DNA of 64,000 bases from Streptomyces alboflavus. GTDB taxonomy: Bacteria > Actinomycetota > Actinomycetes > Streptomycetales > Streptomycetaceae. The stretch covers positions 186,001 through 250,000 of the forward strand of contig NZ_JNXT01000004.1 in NCBI RefSeq assembly GCF_000716675.1, given 5' to 3'. Below are positions 7,525 through 16,156 of the stretch, in pieces (the first letter of the stretch is position 1; every line of letters begins with the position of its first letter). The notes below the pieces were generated by a model that was not told the origin of the DNA, did not search any database, and saw nothing but the letters and a program-made list of their open reading frames with translations. A program made the position numbers and the translations under genes.

Positions 7525-7551
7525 TGGACTCTCCCACCGTGGGAGAGTCCA
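7525..7551 (-). promoter_or_regulatory. MerR-type promoter-operator
   Basis: TGGACTCTCCCA (7525-7536) and TGGGAGAGTCCA (7540-7551) form a perfect inverted repeat with a 3-nt centre. This is the layout of MerR-activated promoters, where the operator fills an overlong spacer: TGGACT can act as -35, with the -10 falling just before GTG 7514. It probably gives autoregulation of the MerR-BtrH pair. Confidence 0.65.
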
Positions 7552-7574
7552 GCACCGCCCGCACCGGCCCGGTC

Positions 7575-9056
7575 TCAGAGGTTCGGCCGCTCCCGGCCCC
7601 AGGGCGCGGCCGACTCCAGCTGCGCGGCGAGGGCGAGCAGCACGCCCTCGCCGCCGAGCGGCCCGCCGAACTGCACGCCCAGGGGCAGGCCTTCGGGGGT
7701 GCGGTACAGCGGGACCGACATGGCGGGGCGGCCGGTGATGTTGGCGAGCTGTGTGAAGGGGTTGGGGGCGAGGTTCTGGACCACGGCCTGCCGCCACAGC
7801 TTGGTGCGGCTGAGCCGGCCCGCCACACCCGCCTTGAGCAGCGCCTTGCCGAGCTGCCGGATCGGCCAGGGCGTGGCGAGCTCGCCGATCTTCACGGGCG
7901 GCCGGGCGAGGGTCGGGGTGAGCAGGATGTCGTACGTCTCGTGGAACGCGGCCAGCTGCCGGGTGTAGGTGTTCCAGCGCGCGTGCCGGACGGTGTGCTC
8001 GACCGCGCCGAGCGCGCGGCCCGCGGCGGCGAGGAGCCGGGTGTCCAGCTCGAACTGGTCGTCGTCCGCGCCGGTCCTGTGCTTCAGCTCGGCGAGGGTC
8101 GCGGCGTTCTCGGCGGCGTACATGGCCATGAAGTCGTCGGCCATGCGCAGGCCGTCGACGACGGGTTCGGCCTCCTCCACGTCGTGGCCGAGGCCGACGA
8201 GGAGCTTCACGGCCGTGTCGACGGCCTCGACGGCCTCGCGGGACACCGGAGTGCCGATGGGCGAGCGGGTGCTGACGCCGACGCGCAGCTTGGCCGGGGT
8301 GCGCCGGGCGAGTTCGGCGTACGGCGCGTCGGGGCGTGCCGCGAGGTACGGGCCGCCGGGGTCGGCGTGGGCGGTGAGGACGTCGAGCAGGGCCGCGCTG
8401 TCGCGCACGGTGCGGGAGAGGACGCCGTCGCTCGCGGCGCCCGAGAGGAGTTCGCCGTACGCGGGGCCCGCGGGCACCAGGCCGCGGCCCGGCTTGAGGC
8501 CGAAGAGCCCGCAGCAGGCGGCGGGTATGCGGATCGAGCCGCCGCCGTCGTTGGCGCCCGCGGCCGGGACGATGCCCGCGGCGACGGCGGCAGCGGAGCC
8601 GCCCGACGAACCGCCGGGCGTGTGGCCGAGGTTCCAGGGGTTGCAGGTCGCCCCGCCGGCCTCGGGTTCGGTGATGCTCTTGATGCCGAACTCAGGTGTG
8701 TTCGTCTGCCCGAAGATGACGAGCCCGGCGTCCAGCCACCGCTGCACGGGTTCGCTGTGGCGGGTCGCGACGAGCCCCTGGGCCGCCCGGGAGCCGCGTC
8801 CCGTCGGGCGGCCCGCGTAGTCCTGCATCAAGTCCTTGATCAGGAACGGCACTCCGGCGAAGGGACCGGACAGCGGGCCCGCGGCGCGCTCTCGGGCGAC
8901 GACCGGCATCGGGCGCACGATCGCGTTGATCTTGCCGTTCACCTCGTCGGCGCGCGCGAGGGCCGTCTCGAGGAGTTCGGCCGGTGTCACCTCGCCCCGC
9001 GCCACCAACTCGGCGAGCCCCACTGCGTCGTACGTCGCGTAGTCCCGGTAATCCAC
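7575..9056 (-). CDS. Amidase (amidase signature family)
   Basis: A 493-residue enzyme with the amidase-signature Lys-Ser-Ser machinery: K74 in PFLIKDL, the GGSSGGS loop at 148-154 and the nucleophile serine in GGGSIRIPAA (S174). It hydrolyses amides, but the specificity (short aliphatic, aryl or peptide amides) cannot be read from sequence. The length is normal for the family. An open frame extends further upstream but is Cys/Arg-rich and unlike amidases. GTG 9056 is chosen because VDYRDYATYDAVGLAELV matches the usual N-terminus; GTG 9068 is an alternative. The MerR gene begins 61 bp downstream with its own promoter. Confidence 0.88.
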   Translation of the reverse strand: MDYRDYATYDAVGLAELVARGEVTPAELLETALARADEVNGKINAIVRPMPVVARERAAGPLSGPFAGVPFLIKDLMQDYAGRPTGRGSRAAQGLVATRHSEPVQRWLDAGLVIFGQTNTPEFGIKSITEPEAGGATCNPWNLGHTPGGSSGGSAAAVAAGIVPAAGANDGGGSIRIPAACCGLFGLKPGRGLVPAGPAYGELLSGAASDGVLSRTVRDSAALLDVLTAHADPGGPYLAARPDAPYAELARRTPAKLRVGVSTRSPIGTPVSREAVEAVDTAVKLLVGLGHDVEEAEPVVDGLRMADDFMAMYAAENAATLAELKHRTGADDDQFELDTRLLAAAGRALGAVEHTVRHARWNTYTRQLAAFHETYDILLTPTLARPPVKIGELATPWPIRQLGKALLKAGVAGRLSRTKLWRQAVVQNLAPNPFTQLANITGRPAMSVPLYRTPEGLPLGVQFGGPLGGEGVLLALAAQLESAAPWGRERPNL

Positions 9057-9193
9057 CGCGCACCCCACTGACTTGGCGTCAAGAATGCACCGGAGCGTAG
9101 ATCGTCGGTGCGGCGGGCGGCAACGGGGCCGGGACGGGGTCGGCGCGTACGCGCGCCCGCACGCGAGGCAGGCCGACCCGGACGATCGGGCCG

Positions 9194-9252
9194 TCTTGCG
9201 GAAACCGCAAGATTGCGTGCCCGGTCGTGGGGTGCCTGGCAAGACTGCGTGC
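9194..9252 (+). promoter_or_regulatory. Palindrome plus 14-bp direct repeats before the alpha/beta hydrolase gene
   Basis: TCTTGCGG-AAA-CCGCAAGA (9194-9212) is a perfect inverted repeat. Its right half begins GCAAGATTGCGTGC (9207-9220), which recurs with one mismatch as GCAAGACTGCGTGC at 9239-9252, 32 bp later (three helical turns). The hydrolase ATG is at 9278. The arrangement suggests a repressor binding several sites; no regulator gene for it is adjacent. Confidence 0.55.
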
Positions 9253-9277
9253 ACCCCGACTCGAGGAGCCCTGTCGC

Positions 9278-10318
9278 ATGAGCACAGCACCACGGCCGTC
9301 GCCCCGCCGCTTCCGCCGAACCGCGTACACGACGGCGACCGTCCTGCTCGCCCTCCTCCTGACGATCGCCACCGCGGCCTGTGCCACACCGACGACGGAC
9401 GCCACGGACAGGGCCGTTCCCGCGTACGCGGCCGCCACCCAGGACGATCCCGGCTTCCAGAAGACGTTCCGGCACAAGTTCGCCGACGTCGACGGCGTCC
9501 GCATGCACTACGTGACCGGGGGCAGCGGACCGCCGGTCGTGCTGCTCCACGGCTGGCCGCAGACCTGGTACGGCTGGCGGCGGATCATGCCGGAACTCGC
9601 CGAACACCACACCGTCTACGCCGTGGACCTGCCCGGCCTCGGCGACAGCACCGGCAGGCCGACCGGCTACGACAAGGCCACGCTTGCGCGGTACGTGCAC
9701 CAGCTGATCGCCGGCCGGCTCGGCATCGACGACGCCCGGATCGTCGGGCACGACCTCGGCGCCGCGGTGGCCTTCCAGTACGCCAGCCGGTTCCCGAAGG
9801 ACACCGCGCGCCTCGGCTACCTCGACCTGCCGCTGCCGGGGCCCGCAATCGACGCACCCGCCTACCGCTCCCTGAGCTGGCACATCGCCTTCCACTCGCA
9901 GAAGAAGGTCCCCGAGGCGGTCGTGGGCAACGACGTCCGCGACTACCTGGCCCTGTTCTATCCCCAGGTCGCCTTCGGCGGCACGGCGTTCGGCGGCACC
10001 TCCCGGCGGTCCCCGTTCACCCGCGCGGAGATCGACGAGTACGCACGGACCTACCGCCTGCCCGAAGTCCTGTCCGGCGGCTTCGAGCTCTACCGGGCCC
10101 TCGACAAGGACGTGCGGGATACCGTGGCCGCACGGCCGACCCGTGTCCCGGCCCTGGTCATGACCGCCCAGGGCCAACTCGACGCGATCCGGCGCACCGT
10201 GGCCCCCCGCATGACCAACATCGTACGGGCGGTGGACGTGCCGAAGGCCGGGCACTGGCTCGTCGAGGAGAACCCCCGGTTCGTGACCGCCGAACTCCTG
10301 CGCTTCCTCGACGGGTGA
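9278..10318 (+). CDS. Secreted alpha/beta hydrolase, epoxide-hydrolase type
   Basis: A 346-residue alpha/beta hydrolase. Residues 1-38 form a basic, hydrophobic export signal (LLALLLTIATAACATP) whose Cys could be lipidated, although TAAC is not a perfect lipobox. The oxyanion motif HGWPQTWYGW, the nucleophile-elbow Asp in VGHDLGAAVA and the His in KAGHWLVEENP place it with epoxide hydrolases and haloalkane dehalogenases (Asp nucleophile) rather than serine esterases. It probably acts outside the membrane on epoxides or a related ester or halide. GAGGAG at 9262-9267 supports ATG 9278. The SRPBCC gene follows 58 bp later and may share the transcript. Confidence 0.85.
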   Translation: MSTAPRPSPRRFRRTAYTTATVLLALLLTIATAACATPTTDATDRAVPAYAAATQDDPGFQKTFRHKFADVDGVRMHYVTGGSGPPVVLLHGWPQTWYGWRRIMPELAEHHTVYAVDLPGLGDSTGRPTGYDKATLARYVHQLIAGRLGIDDARIVGHDLGAAVAFQYASRFPKDTARLGYLDLPLPGPAIDAPAYRSLSWHIAFHSQKKVPEAVVGNDVRDYLALFYPQVAFGGTAFGGTSRRSPFTRAEIDEYARTYRLPEVLSGGFELYRALDKDVRDTVAARPTRVPALVMTAQGQLDAIRRTVAPRMTNIVRAVDVPKAGHWLVEENPRFVTAELLRFLDG

Positions 10319-10376
10319 CCACACCACCGAGCGCGTCAGGGACACCGCCCCCACCCACTCTCAGGAGCCTTCTCTC

Positions 10377-10826
10377 ATGCACAAGTACGACGTCACCGTG
10401 ACCAGCGCCGCCCCGCCGGAAGTCGTCTGGAGGCTGCTGGTCGACGCGAGGACCTGGCCGGAGTGGTCCAAGGTGGACAGCCTGGACACCGAACGGTCGG
10501 CGGGCCTCGACCCCTTCGGCGACGACGGCGTCGGCGCCGTCCGGGCCTTCCGGACGGGACGCACCGTGACCGGGGAGCGGATCACCGAGAAGGTCGAGCA
10601 CCGCCTCCTGGCCTACGAGGACGCGTTCAACACGCCGATCCACAACCTGAGCGCACGCATCGAACTGGAGCCGACAGCGAGCTCGGGCACCGTCATCCAC
10701 TGGCACGGCGAGTACGAGACGAACTGGCTGATGGGCTTGATCATGCCGCGCTACCTCCAGAAGTTCATGCAGGGCATGGCGGACGGACTCGCCCGCCACG
10801 CCGAGCGGCTGAAGCCGACCGGGTAA
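10377..10826 (+). CDS. SRPBCC-family (polyketide cyclase-like) protein
   Basis: A 149-residue START/SRPBCC-fold protein (KYDVTVTSAAPPEVVWRLLV, TWPEWSKVDSLD, then VIHWHGEYETNW and a long C-terminal helix). The fold makes a hydrophobic cavity for lipids or aromatic ligands; whether this one is an enzyme or a binding protein cannot be said. A CAGGAG Shine-Dalgarno precedes ATG 10377. It lies directly downstream of the secreted hydrolase and is followed by a TetR regulator on the same strand, which may control it. Confidence 0.8.
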   Translation: MHKYDVTVTSAAPPEVVWRLLVDARTWPEWSKVDSLDTERSAGLDPFGDDGVGAVRAFRTGRTVTGERITEKVEHRLLAYEDAFNTPIHNLSARIELEPTASSGTVIHWHGEYETNWLMGLIMPRYLQKFMQGMADGLARHAERLKPTG

Positions 10827-10881
10827 CGTCGGCGGGAGCGGGTCATGGCCGACCCGCATCTGTGAGCAGTGGAGAGCCACC

Positions 10882-11580
10882 CTGAACGAGACGGGCACCG
10901 ACACCAGTACGGGAACGACGGCCGACGCGGGACCGGCGGCCGGGCCGGACGGCGCGGCGGAGGCCGGGCGCAGGGCCGCGCCGGACCTCAAGCGGGCGGA
11001 AGGGGCGACCGTCACGGACGGCCGCCGCGTCAAGGGCGAGCGCCGCCGCCGGGCGCTGATCGAGGCGACCGTGCGTGTCATCGCGCGCGACGGCGCCGCC
11101 GGGGTCACACACCGCACGGTGGCCCGCGAGGCGCAGCTGCCGACGACCGCGACGACGTACTACTTCAGCAGCATCGACGCGCTCCTCACCGCGGCGCTGA
11201 CCCAGTGCATGGAGGAGGACTCGGCGCGCATCGAGGCGCTGGTCGGGGCGCCGGACGACGGGGTCGACAAGCGCCGGTCCCTGGCGCTCCTGATGGCGGA
11301 GATCCTGACGCCGCCCGGGCATCTGCTCGCCGAGTTCGAGCTGTGCCTGCTCGCGGTGCGCCGCCCGGAGCAGCGCGCGGCCACCCGCCGCTGGAAGGAG
11401 GCCCTGGCCGCCTTCGCCCGTGCCTTCACCGACGACCCCCTGCGCGTGAAGCTCTTCACGCAGGCCTACGACGGGCTGCTGCTCCAGGGGCTGCTCGCCG
11501 ACGAGCCGCCCACGGCGGACGAGTTCGAGGAACTGCTCCGGGAGCTGCTGCCGGATCCGGCGGCGGGCGGGGACTCCTAG
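10882..11580 (+). CDS. TetR-family regulator, apparently starting at CTG
   Basis: A 232-residue regulator. The DNA-binding domain runs from RRRRALIEATVRVIARDG through VTHRTVAREAQLPTTATTYYFSS, preceded by about 55 Asp/Gly/Ala-rich residues. GTG 11071 lies inside the first HTH helix and is too late to be the start. No ATG, GTG or TTG occurs in frame between it and the SRPBCC gene, but CTG 10882 sits 7 nt after a GGAG (10871-10874). CTG is rare as a start codon, so a sequencing error or mutated start should be considered. The C-terminal ligand domain is TetR-like with an unknown effector. It may autoregulate and control the upstream pair. Confidence 0.75.
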   Translation: MNETGTDTSTGTTADAGPAAGPDGAAEAGRRAAPDLKRAEGATVTDGRRVKGERRRRALIEATVRVIARDGAAGVTHRTVAREAQLPTTATTYYFSSIDALLTAALTQCMEEDSARIEALVGAPDDGVDKRRSLALLMAEILTPPGHLLAEFELCLLAVRRPEQRAATRRWKEALAAFARAFTDDPLRVKLFTQAYDGLLLQGLLADEPPTADEFEELLRELLPDPAAGGDS

Positions 11581-11645
11581 GTCCCGTCCCGCGGGCCCCG
11601 GGCGCGGCCGTGGTCCGGTGCCCGGGCGGACCCGGGCAGCGTGGC

Positions 11646-12365
11646 TCAACGGGTGGCGCGGGCCCCGCCGTTGACGTGCAGGACCTGGCCGGTGATGTGG
11701 CGGGCCGCGGGGGACGCGAGGAAGGCGACGGTGCCCGCGATGTCGGCGGGCGCCCCGGCGCGGCCCGTCGCGGTGGCCGCCACCAGTTGCTCGCGCCGCT
11801 CGCCCGAGAGCTTGTCGCGGAAGAACTCGGTGTCGGCGATGTAGCCGGGCGCGACGACGTTGGCCGTGACGCCGCGGCGGCCGAGCCGCTGCGCCAGGTC
11901 GATGTTCCAGGTGGCGAGGCCCGCCTTGGCGGCGCCGTAGGAACCGGCGCCCTGCTCGGCGGCGATCGAGCCGATGTGCACGACGGCGCCGCCGTCCGCG
12001 AGCCGGTCCTCCAGGGCCCTGGTGGTGAGCGCGGCGCTCACCAGGTTGGCGTCGAGGTTGGCGCGGAAGTCGCGGGCGTACGAGACCAGGTCCGTCTTGC
12101 CGTCGGCGTCGAAGGCGATGTTCCCGCCCGCGTTGTTCACCAGGACGTCGATCCGCTCGGGCAGGGCGTCGAGGAGACGGGTGAGCGCTGCGGGGTCGGT
12201 GTGGTCGCAGACCGTCGTACGGACCCCGGTTTCCGCCGCCAGTTCGGCGAGCGGGCCGGGGCGGCGGCCGGTGACGGTGACGCTCTCGCCCGCCGCCGCG
12301 AAGTGCAGTGCGATCGCCCGGCCGATGCCCGTGCCGCCTCCGGTGACCAGGATGGTGCGTGCCAT
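11646..12365 (-). CDS. SDR-family oxidoreductase
   Basis: A 239-residue classical short-chain dehydrogenase/reductase: cofactor loop TGGGTGIGRA at residues 8-17, NNAGG near 90, catalytic Ser in HIGSIAAEQ and the YGAAK pair (Tyr-x-x-x-Lys). The TGRR after the second strand suggests NADPH preference. The substrate is unknown. It is divergent from a MarR regulator across an 18-bp operator-like palindrome, so it is probably repressed by that regulator and induced by a small phenolic or oxidising ligand (inference from the family). Confidence 0.88.
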   Translation of the reverse strand: MARTILVTGGGTGIGRAIALHFAAAGESVTVTGRRPGPLAELAAETGVRTTVCDHTDPAALTRLLDALPERIDVLVNNAGGNIAFDADGKTDLVSYARDFRANLDANLVSAALTTRALEDRLADGGAVVHIGSIAAEQGAGSYGAAKAGLATWNIDLAQRLGRRGVTANVVAPGYIADTEFFRDKLSGERREQLVAATATGRAGAPADIAGTVAFLASPAARHITGQVLHVNGGARATR

Positions 12366-12392
12366 ATGCTGAGCTCCGAATCGGTCTCGTGT

Positions 12393-12410
12393 AGGTCTAA
12401 ATTTAGGCCT
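12393..12410. promoter_or_regulatory. Probable MarR operator
   Basis: AGGTCTAAATTTAGGCCT is an 18-bp inverted repeat with a perfect CTAAATTTAG core and one mismatched pair, between the divergent SDR (start 12365) and MarR (start 12436) genes. It is an A/T-rich island in very GC-rich DNA, as MarR operators usually are. Confidence 0.65.
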
Positions 12411-12435
12411 CAACATAACATTGGGGAGCGGCACG

Positions 12436-13092
12436 ATGGCAAGGGAACCAAGGTCGGGGCAGGACCCCGACGGCCCTGACGGCGCCACCGGCACCGATGG
12501 CGAGGGCCCCGCGGACGGCGGGAGCGGCGTCGACGACGACGGCGGCGCTTCGGCCGAAACGGCGCGGGCGCACACCGCTCAGGGCATCGCCGCGGCCTGG
12601 GAGCGCGAGCGTCCGGGGACGCCGGTCTCCTCCATCCGGATCCTCACGCCCGTCTGGCAGTTGGCGAAGCTGTTCGGCGACGACCGGCGCCGGGTGCTCG
12701 CCCGCGCGGGGGTGGACGCCGCGACCCTCGACCTGCTCAGCGTGTTGCGACGCAGCGGGCCGCCGTACACCCTCAGCACCCGTGAGCTGGGGCGGCGTTC
12801 GCTGGTCACGGCCGGTGCCGTGTCCCAGCGCGTGGCCCGGGCCGAGCAGGAGGGCCTGGTGACCCGGGGGCCCGCCCGCGGCCGGTCGCGCACGGTCCTC
12901 GTCACCCTGACCCCGGCCGGGCACGACCTGGTCGAGGCGACCGTCGACCAGGTCCTGCACCGCGACGCCGAGCTGGTCGCGGGGCTCACGCCCGAGCAGC
13001 AGGCCCAGCTCACGGGCCTCCTGGAGGTCCTGCTCACGGACGTGCAGCGGCGGCTCGGCGACGACCGGATCGGCCACGTCGGGGACAGGTGA
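12436..13092 (+). CDS. MarR-family transcriptional regulator
   Basis: A 218-residue regulator. Residues about 80-215 are the MarR winged helix (TLDLLSVLRRSGPPYTLSTREL, TAGAVSQRVARAEQEGLVTR, RTVLVTLTPAGHDLV). The first 45 residues are an acidic Gly/Asp-rich, presumably disordered extension. ATG 12436 has GGGGAG upstream. It probably represses the divergent SDR gene and itself through the palindrome between them. The ligand is unknown, and no redox cysteines are seen in the DNA-binding part. Confidence 0.87.
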   Translation: MAREPRSGQDPDGPDGATGTDGEGPADGGSGVDDDGGASAETARAHTAQGIAAAWERERPGTPVSSIRILTPVWQLAKLFGDDRRRVLARAGVDAATLDLLSVLRRSGPPYTLSTRELGRRSLVTAGAVSQRVARAEQEGLVTRGPARGRSRTVLVTLTPAGHDLVEATVDQVLHRDAELVAGLTPEQQAQLTGLLEVLLTDVQRRLGDDRIGHVGDR

Positions 13093-13119
13093 GCGCCGGG
13101 CCCCCGTGGCCGCCCGGCG

Positions 13120-16059
13120 TCAGCCCCCGTCGGCCGCCAGCGCCTCCCGCACCAACTGCACCGGATGCCACGCGTTCCGTTCGGTGCCGTGGAAGATCTG
13201 CTGACGGCACGAGGCCCCGGTGGCGACCACCACGGTGTCCTCGGACGCGGCCCGCACCGCGGGGAACAGCCGGTCCTCCCCCACGGTCATCGACACGTCG
13301 TAGTGCTCGGACTCGAAGCCGAAGGAACCGGCCATGCCGCAGCAGCCCGCGTCGATCTCGGTGACCTCGACGCCGGGGATGCGGCGCAGCATGGCGACGG
13401 TCGCGGCGGTGCCGACCTCGGCCTTCTGGTGGCAGTGGCCGTGGTAGAGCAGGGTGCGGCCGCTGAGCCAGGAGTCCTCGCGCAGGGTGAGGCCGCCGTC
13501 GTCGATGGCTTCGGTGAGCAGTTCCTCCAGCTGGCGGACGCGGCCCGTGACGGCCTCGCGGGCCGAGTCGAGCGGCAGCAGGGCCTTGTGCTCGTCGCGC
13601 AGCGTCATCAGGCAGGAGGGCTCGCATCCGGTGATGGGGGCCTCGGCGGGTGTGGTCTCCGTGAGCCGGTGGACGAGCTGGAAGGCCTTGTCGCTCGCCT
13701 CGTCGAGAAGACCCTTGGACAGGGCGGCGCGCCCGCAGCAGCCGCCGCTCTCCAACCGCACGTCCCAGCCCGCGCGTTCGAGGAGTTCCACGGCGGCCCG
13801 GCCGATCTCCGGTTCGGTGAACGTGGTGAAGGAGTCGGCGAGCATGACGACCGGGCCCCGGGGCGCGGCGGCGACGGCCGCCGGGCGGCGGGCGAACCAG
13901 CGCACGAGGTTCTGCCGGGTGTAGCGGGGCAGCGGCCGGTGCGGGGTGATCCCGACCGTGCGGTGGAGCAGCCGGCGCAGCAGGGGGATGCGGCCGGGCA
14001 GGTTGGACACGGGGGCGGTGGCCGAGCCGAGGCGGTTCAGGAGGCGGATGGCGCCGAAGATCCGGGAGCGCAGCGGGGTGCCGTGCTCGTCGTGGTGGTG
14101 GGCGAGGGCCTCCGCCTTCAGGGACGCCATGTCGACGCCGAGGGGGCACTCGCTCTTGCAGGCCTTGCACATCAGGCACAGGTCGAGGACCTCGTGCAGG
14201 CGTTCGTCGCCGAGGGCCTTGTGCGGGTCGGGGGCGGACAGGGCCTTGACGAGGGCGCCCGCGCGGCCGCGGGTGGAGTCCTCCTCGTTGCGGGTGGCCA
14301 TGTAGGAGGGGCACATCGTGCCGACGTCGCTCTTGCGGCACAGGCCGATGTTCATGCAGCGGTCGGCCGCGGCCCGCATGCCGCCCGCGACCTCGAAGTC
14401 GAGCCGGGTGCGCAGTCCGGGCGCGGGCGGCAGCGCCGCGTCACGCAGATGGTCGGTCATCGCGGGCGCGTCGACGATCTTGCCGGGGTTCAGCCGGTTC
14501 TCCGGGTCGAAGAGGCCCTTCACGCGCCGCATCGCCTCGTACAGCTCGTCGCCGAACAGCTCCCGGTTGAACTCGCTGCGGGCAAGCCCGTCGCCGTGCT
14601 CGCTGGAGTTGACGCCGCCGTACTCGGTGACCAGGTCCTTGATCTCCTCGGCGACCTCGCGCATGGTCTGCCGCTGCGCGGGATCGGTCACGTCGAGGAA
14701 CGGGCGGATGTGCAGACAGCCCACCGAGCAGTGGCCGTAGAAGCCCGCGGAGAGGCCGTGCCGGTCGAGGACCTTCTTCAACCGGGCGGTGTACGCGGAC
14801 AGATGGACGGGGTCGACGGCGGTGTCCTCGATGAACGCCAGCGGCCTGCGGGTGCCCTCGCTCGCCGCCATCAGCAGGCCAAGACTGGACTTGCGGACCT
14901 TGAGCAGAGCGGTCTGGTCGGCGGGGGTGACCGCCGCGAGGGTGTGGTAGCCGTGGCCGTGCTTCTGCCACAGCTTCGTCAACCGCTGCACGCTCGCCAT
15001 GAGTTCACGTTCGTCATCGCCGGTGAATGACACAAAGAGCAGGGCGTCCGGGTCGCCTTCGAGGACGGTGGCCAGGGAGGCGTACTCGATCTTCTGGCGG
15101 GACAGGTCGAGGATGGTGCGGTCCATCAGCTCGACGGCCGCGGGGTCGCAGGCGAGGGCGTCCTGGGTGGCCTCGATCGCCCCGGCGACAGAGGTGAAGT
15201 GGCCGACGGCGAACACGGTGTGCATCGGTTTCGGCACCAGGTCGACCAGGGCGCGGGTGCTGATGGCGAGCGTGCCCTCCGAGCCGACGACGAACTTCGC
15301 CAGGTCGAAGGGGGTGTCCTCACGGGCGAGCCGGTCCAGGCGGTAGCCGCCCGCGCGCCGCCAGTGCTGGGGGAATCCGGCGGCGATGGCGTCGGTGTGC
15401 GCGGCGACGAGGGCGGGCAGTTCGCGGTGGATGCGGGCGTCCAGGCCCGTGCCGCGGGCCCGGTCGGCGTGTTCGGTCGCGGTGAGGGGCGCGAGGTGGG
15501 CGGTGCTCGCGTCGGCGAGGACCACGTCGAGGGCGCGGACGTGGTCGATGGTCATGCCGTACCGCAGGGAGCCGCTGCCCGCCGAGTTGTTGCCGATCAT
15601 GCCGCCGATGGTGGCGCGGTTGCTGGTGGAGGTGTCGGGGCCGAACATCAGGCCGTGCGGGGCGGCGGCACGGTTCAACTGGTCCTGGACGACACCCGTT
15701 TCGACCAGGGCGGTACGGCCGTCCGGTTCGAGGGCGATGATGCGGCGCATGTGACGGGACAGGTCGAGGACGATGCCGGGGCCCGTGGTCTGCCCGGCGA
15801 GGCTGGTGCCCGCGCCGCGCGGCACGACGGACACGCCGAACTCGGCCGCGATCGCGACGACCGCCTGCACGTCCTCGGCGTGCTTGGGGAAGACGACCCC
15901 GAGGGGGGTGATGGCGTACATGCTGGCGTCGCGGGCGAAGAGATGGCGGCTGTAGTCGTCGAAGCCGACCTCGCCGTCGAGGTCGGCGCGCAGCCGCCGC
16001 GCGAGGTCGCCGCCGAGCGCGTCCCGCTCGGACTCTGTGGACTCGGTGCTTGTGGTCAT
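13120..16059 (-). CDS. FAD-linked 2-hydroxyacid dehydrogenase with Fe-S and CCG domains
   Basis: A 979-residue fusion. Residues about 45-275 are a PCMH FAD-binding domain (PRGAGTSLAGQTTG), 280-535 the FAD-oxidase C-terminal domain with the HGDG motif, 565-640 two [4Fe-4S] motifs (CMNIGLCRKS, CLMCKACKSECP) and about 690-975 two CCG half-domains (ESGGCCGR, GHCHQK, DAGCCGMAG). This architecture is that of quinone-linked D-lactate/D-2-hydroxyacid dehydrogenases (YdiJ/Dld type), which combine the functions of GlcD and GlcF. It oxidises a 2-hydroxyacid to the 2-oxoacid. It lies 97 bp downstream of an aminotransferase and probably shares its operon; glycolate, lactate and related acids are candidates. 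Confidence 0.88.
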   Translation of the reverse strand: MTTSTESTESERDALGGDLARRLRADLDGEVGFDDYSRHLFARDASMYAITPLGVVFPKHAEDVQAVVAIAAEFGVSVVPRGAGTSLAGQTTGPGIVLDLSRHMRRIIALEPDGRTALVETGVVQDQLNRAAAPHGLMFGPDTSTSNRATIGGMIGNNSAGSGSLRYGMTIDHVRALDVVLADASTAHLAPLTATEHADRARGTGLDARIHRELPALVAAHTDAIAAGFPQHWRRAGGYRLDRLAREDTPFDLAKFVVGSEGTLAISTRALVDLVPKPMHTVFAVGHFTSVAGAIEATQDALACDPAAVELMDRTILDLSRQKIEYASLATVLEGDPDALLFVSFTGDDERELMASVQRLTKLWQKHGHGYHTLAAVTPADQTALLKVRKSSLGLLMAASEGTRRPLAFIEDTAVDPVHLSAYTARLKKVLDRHGLSAGFYGHCSVGCLHIRPFLDVTDPAQRQTMREVAEEIKDLVTEYGGVNSSEHGDGLARSEFNRELFGDELYEAMRRVKGLFDPENRLNPGKIVDAPAMTDHLRDAALPPAPGLRTRLDFEVAGGMRAAADRCMNIGLCRKSDVGTMCPSYMATRNEEDSTRGRAGALVKALSAPDPHKALGDERLHEVLDLCLMCKACKSECPLGVDMASLKAEALAHHHDEHGTPLRSRIFGAIRLLNRLGSATAPVSNLPGRIPLLRRLLHRTVGITPHRPLPRYTRQNLVRWFARRPAAVAAAPRGPVVMLADSFTTFTEPEIGRAAVELLERAGWDVRLESGGCCGRAALSKGLLDEASDKAFQLVHRLTETTPAEAPITGCEPSCLMTLRDEHKALLPLDSAREAVTGRVRQLEELLTEAIDDGGLTLREDSWLSGRTLLYHGHCHQKAEVGTAATVAMLRRIPGVEVTEIDAGCCGMAGSFGFESEHYDVSMTVGEDRLFPAVRAASEDTVVVATGASCRQQIFHGTERNAWHPVQLVREALAADGG

Positions 16060-16156
16060 ACGACACGCTCCTGGTGGTGAAGGGGCGTACGGGGCAAGGG
16101 ACGTCGGGTCGTGCGCGGGGCGGCGCGCTCCAGGTGTACGAGTCGGTGACGTGCCG

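Noticed and set aside
9057..9389. N-terminal extension of the amidase (about 111 residues)
   Set aside because: The extension is Cys/Arg/Pro-rich, covers the operator of the divergent hydrolase, and amidases start at the DYRDY region.
13165..15030. Plus-strand open frame of about 620 codons inside the hydroxyacid dehydrogenase
   Set aside because: Antisense shadow of a gene with clear FAD and Fe-S motifs; low-complexity product and no ribosome site.
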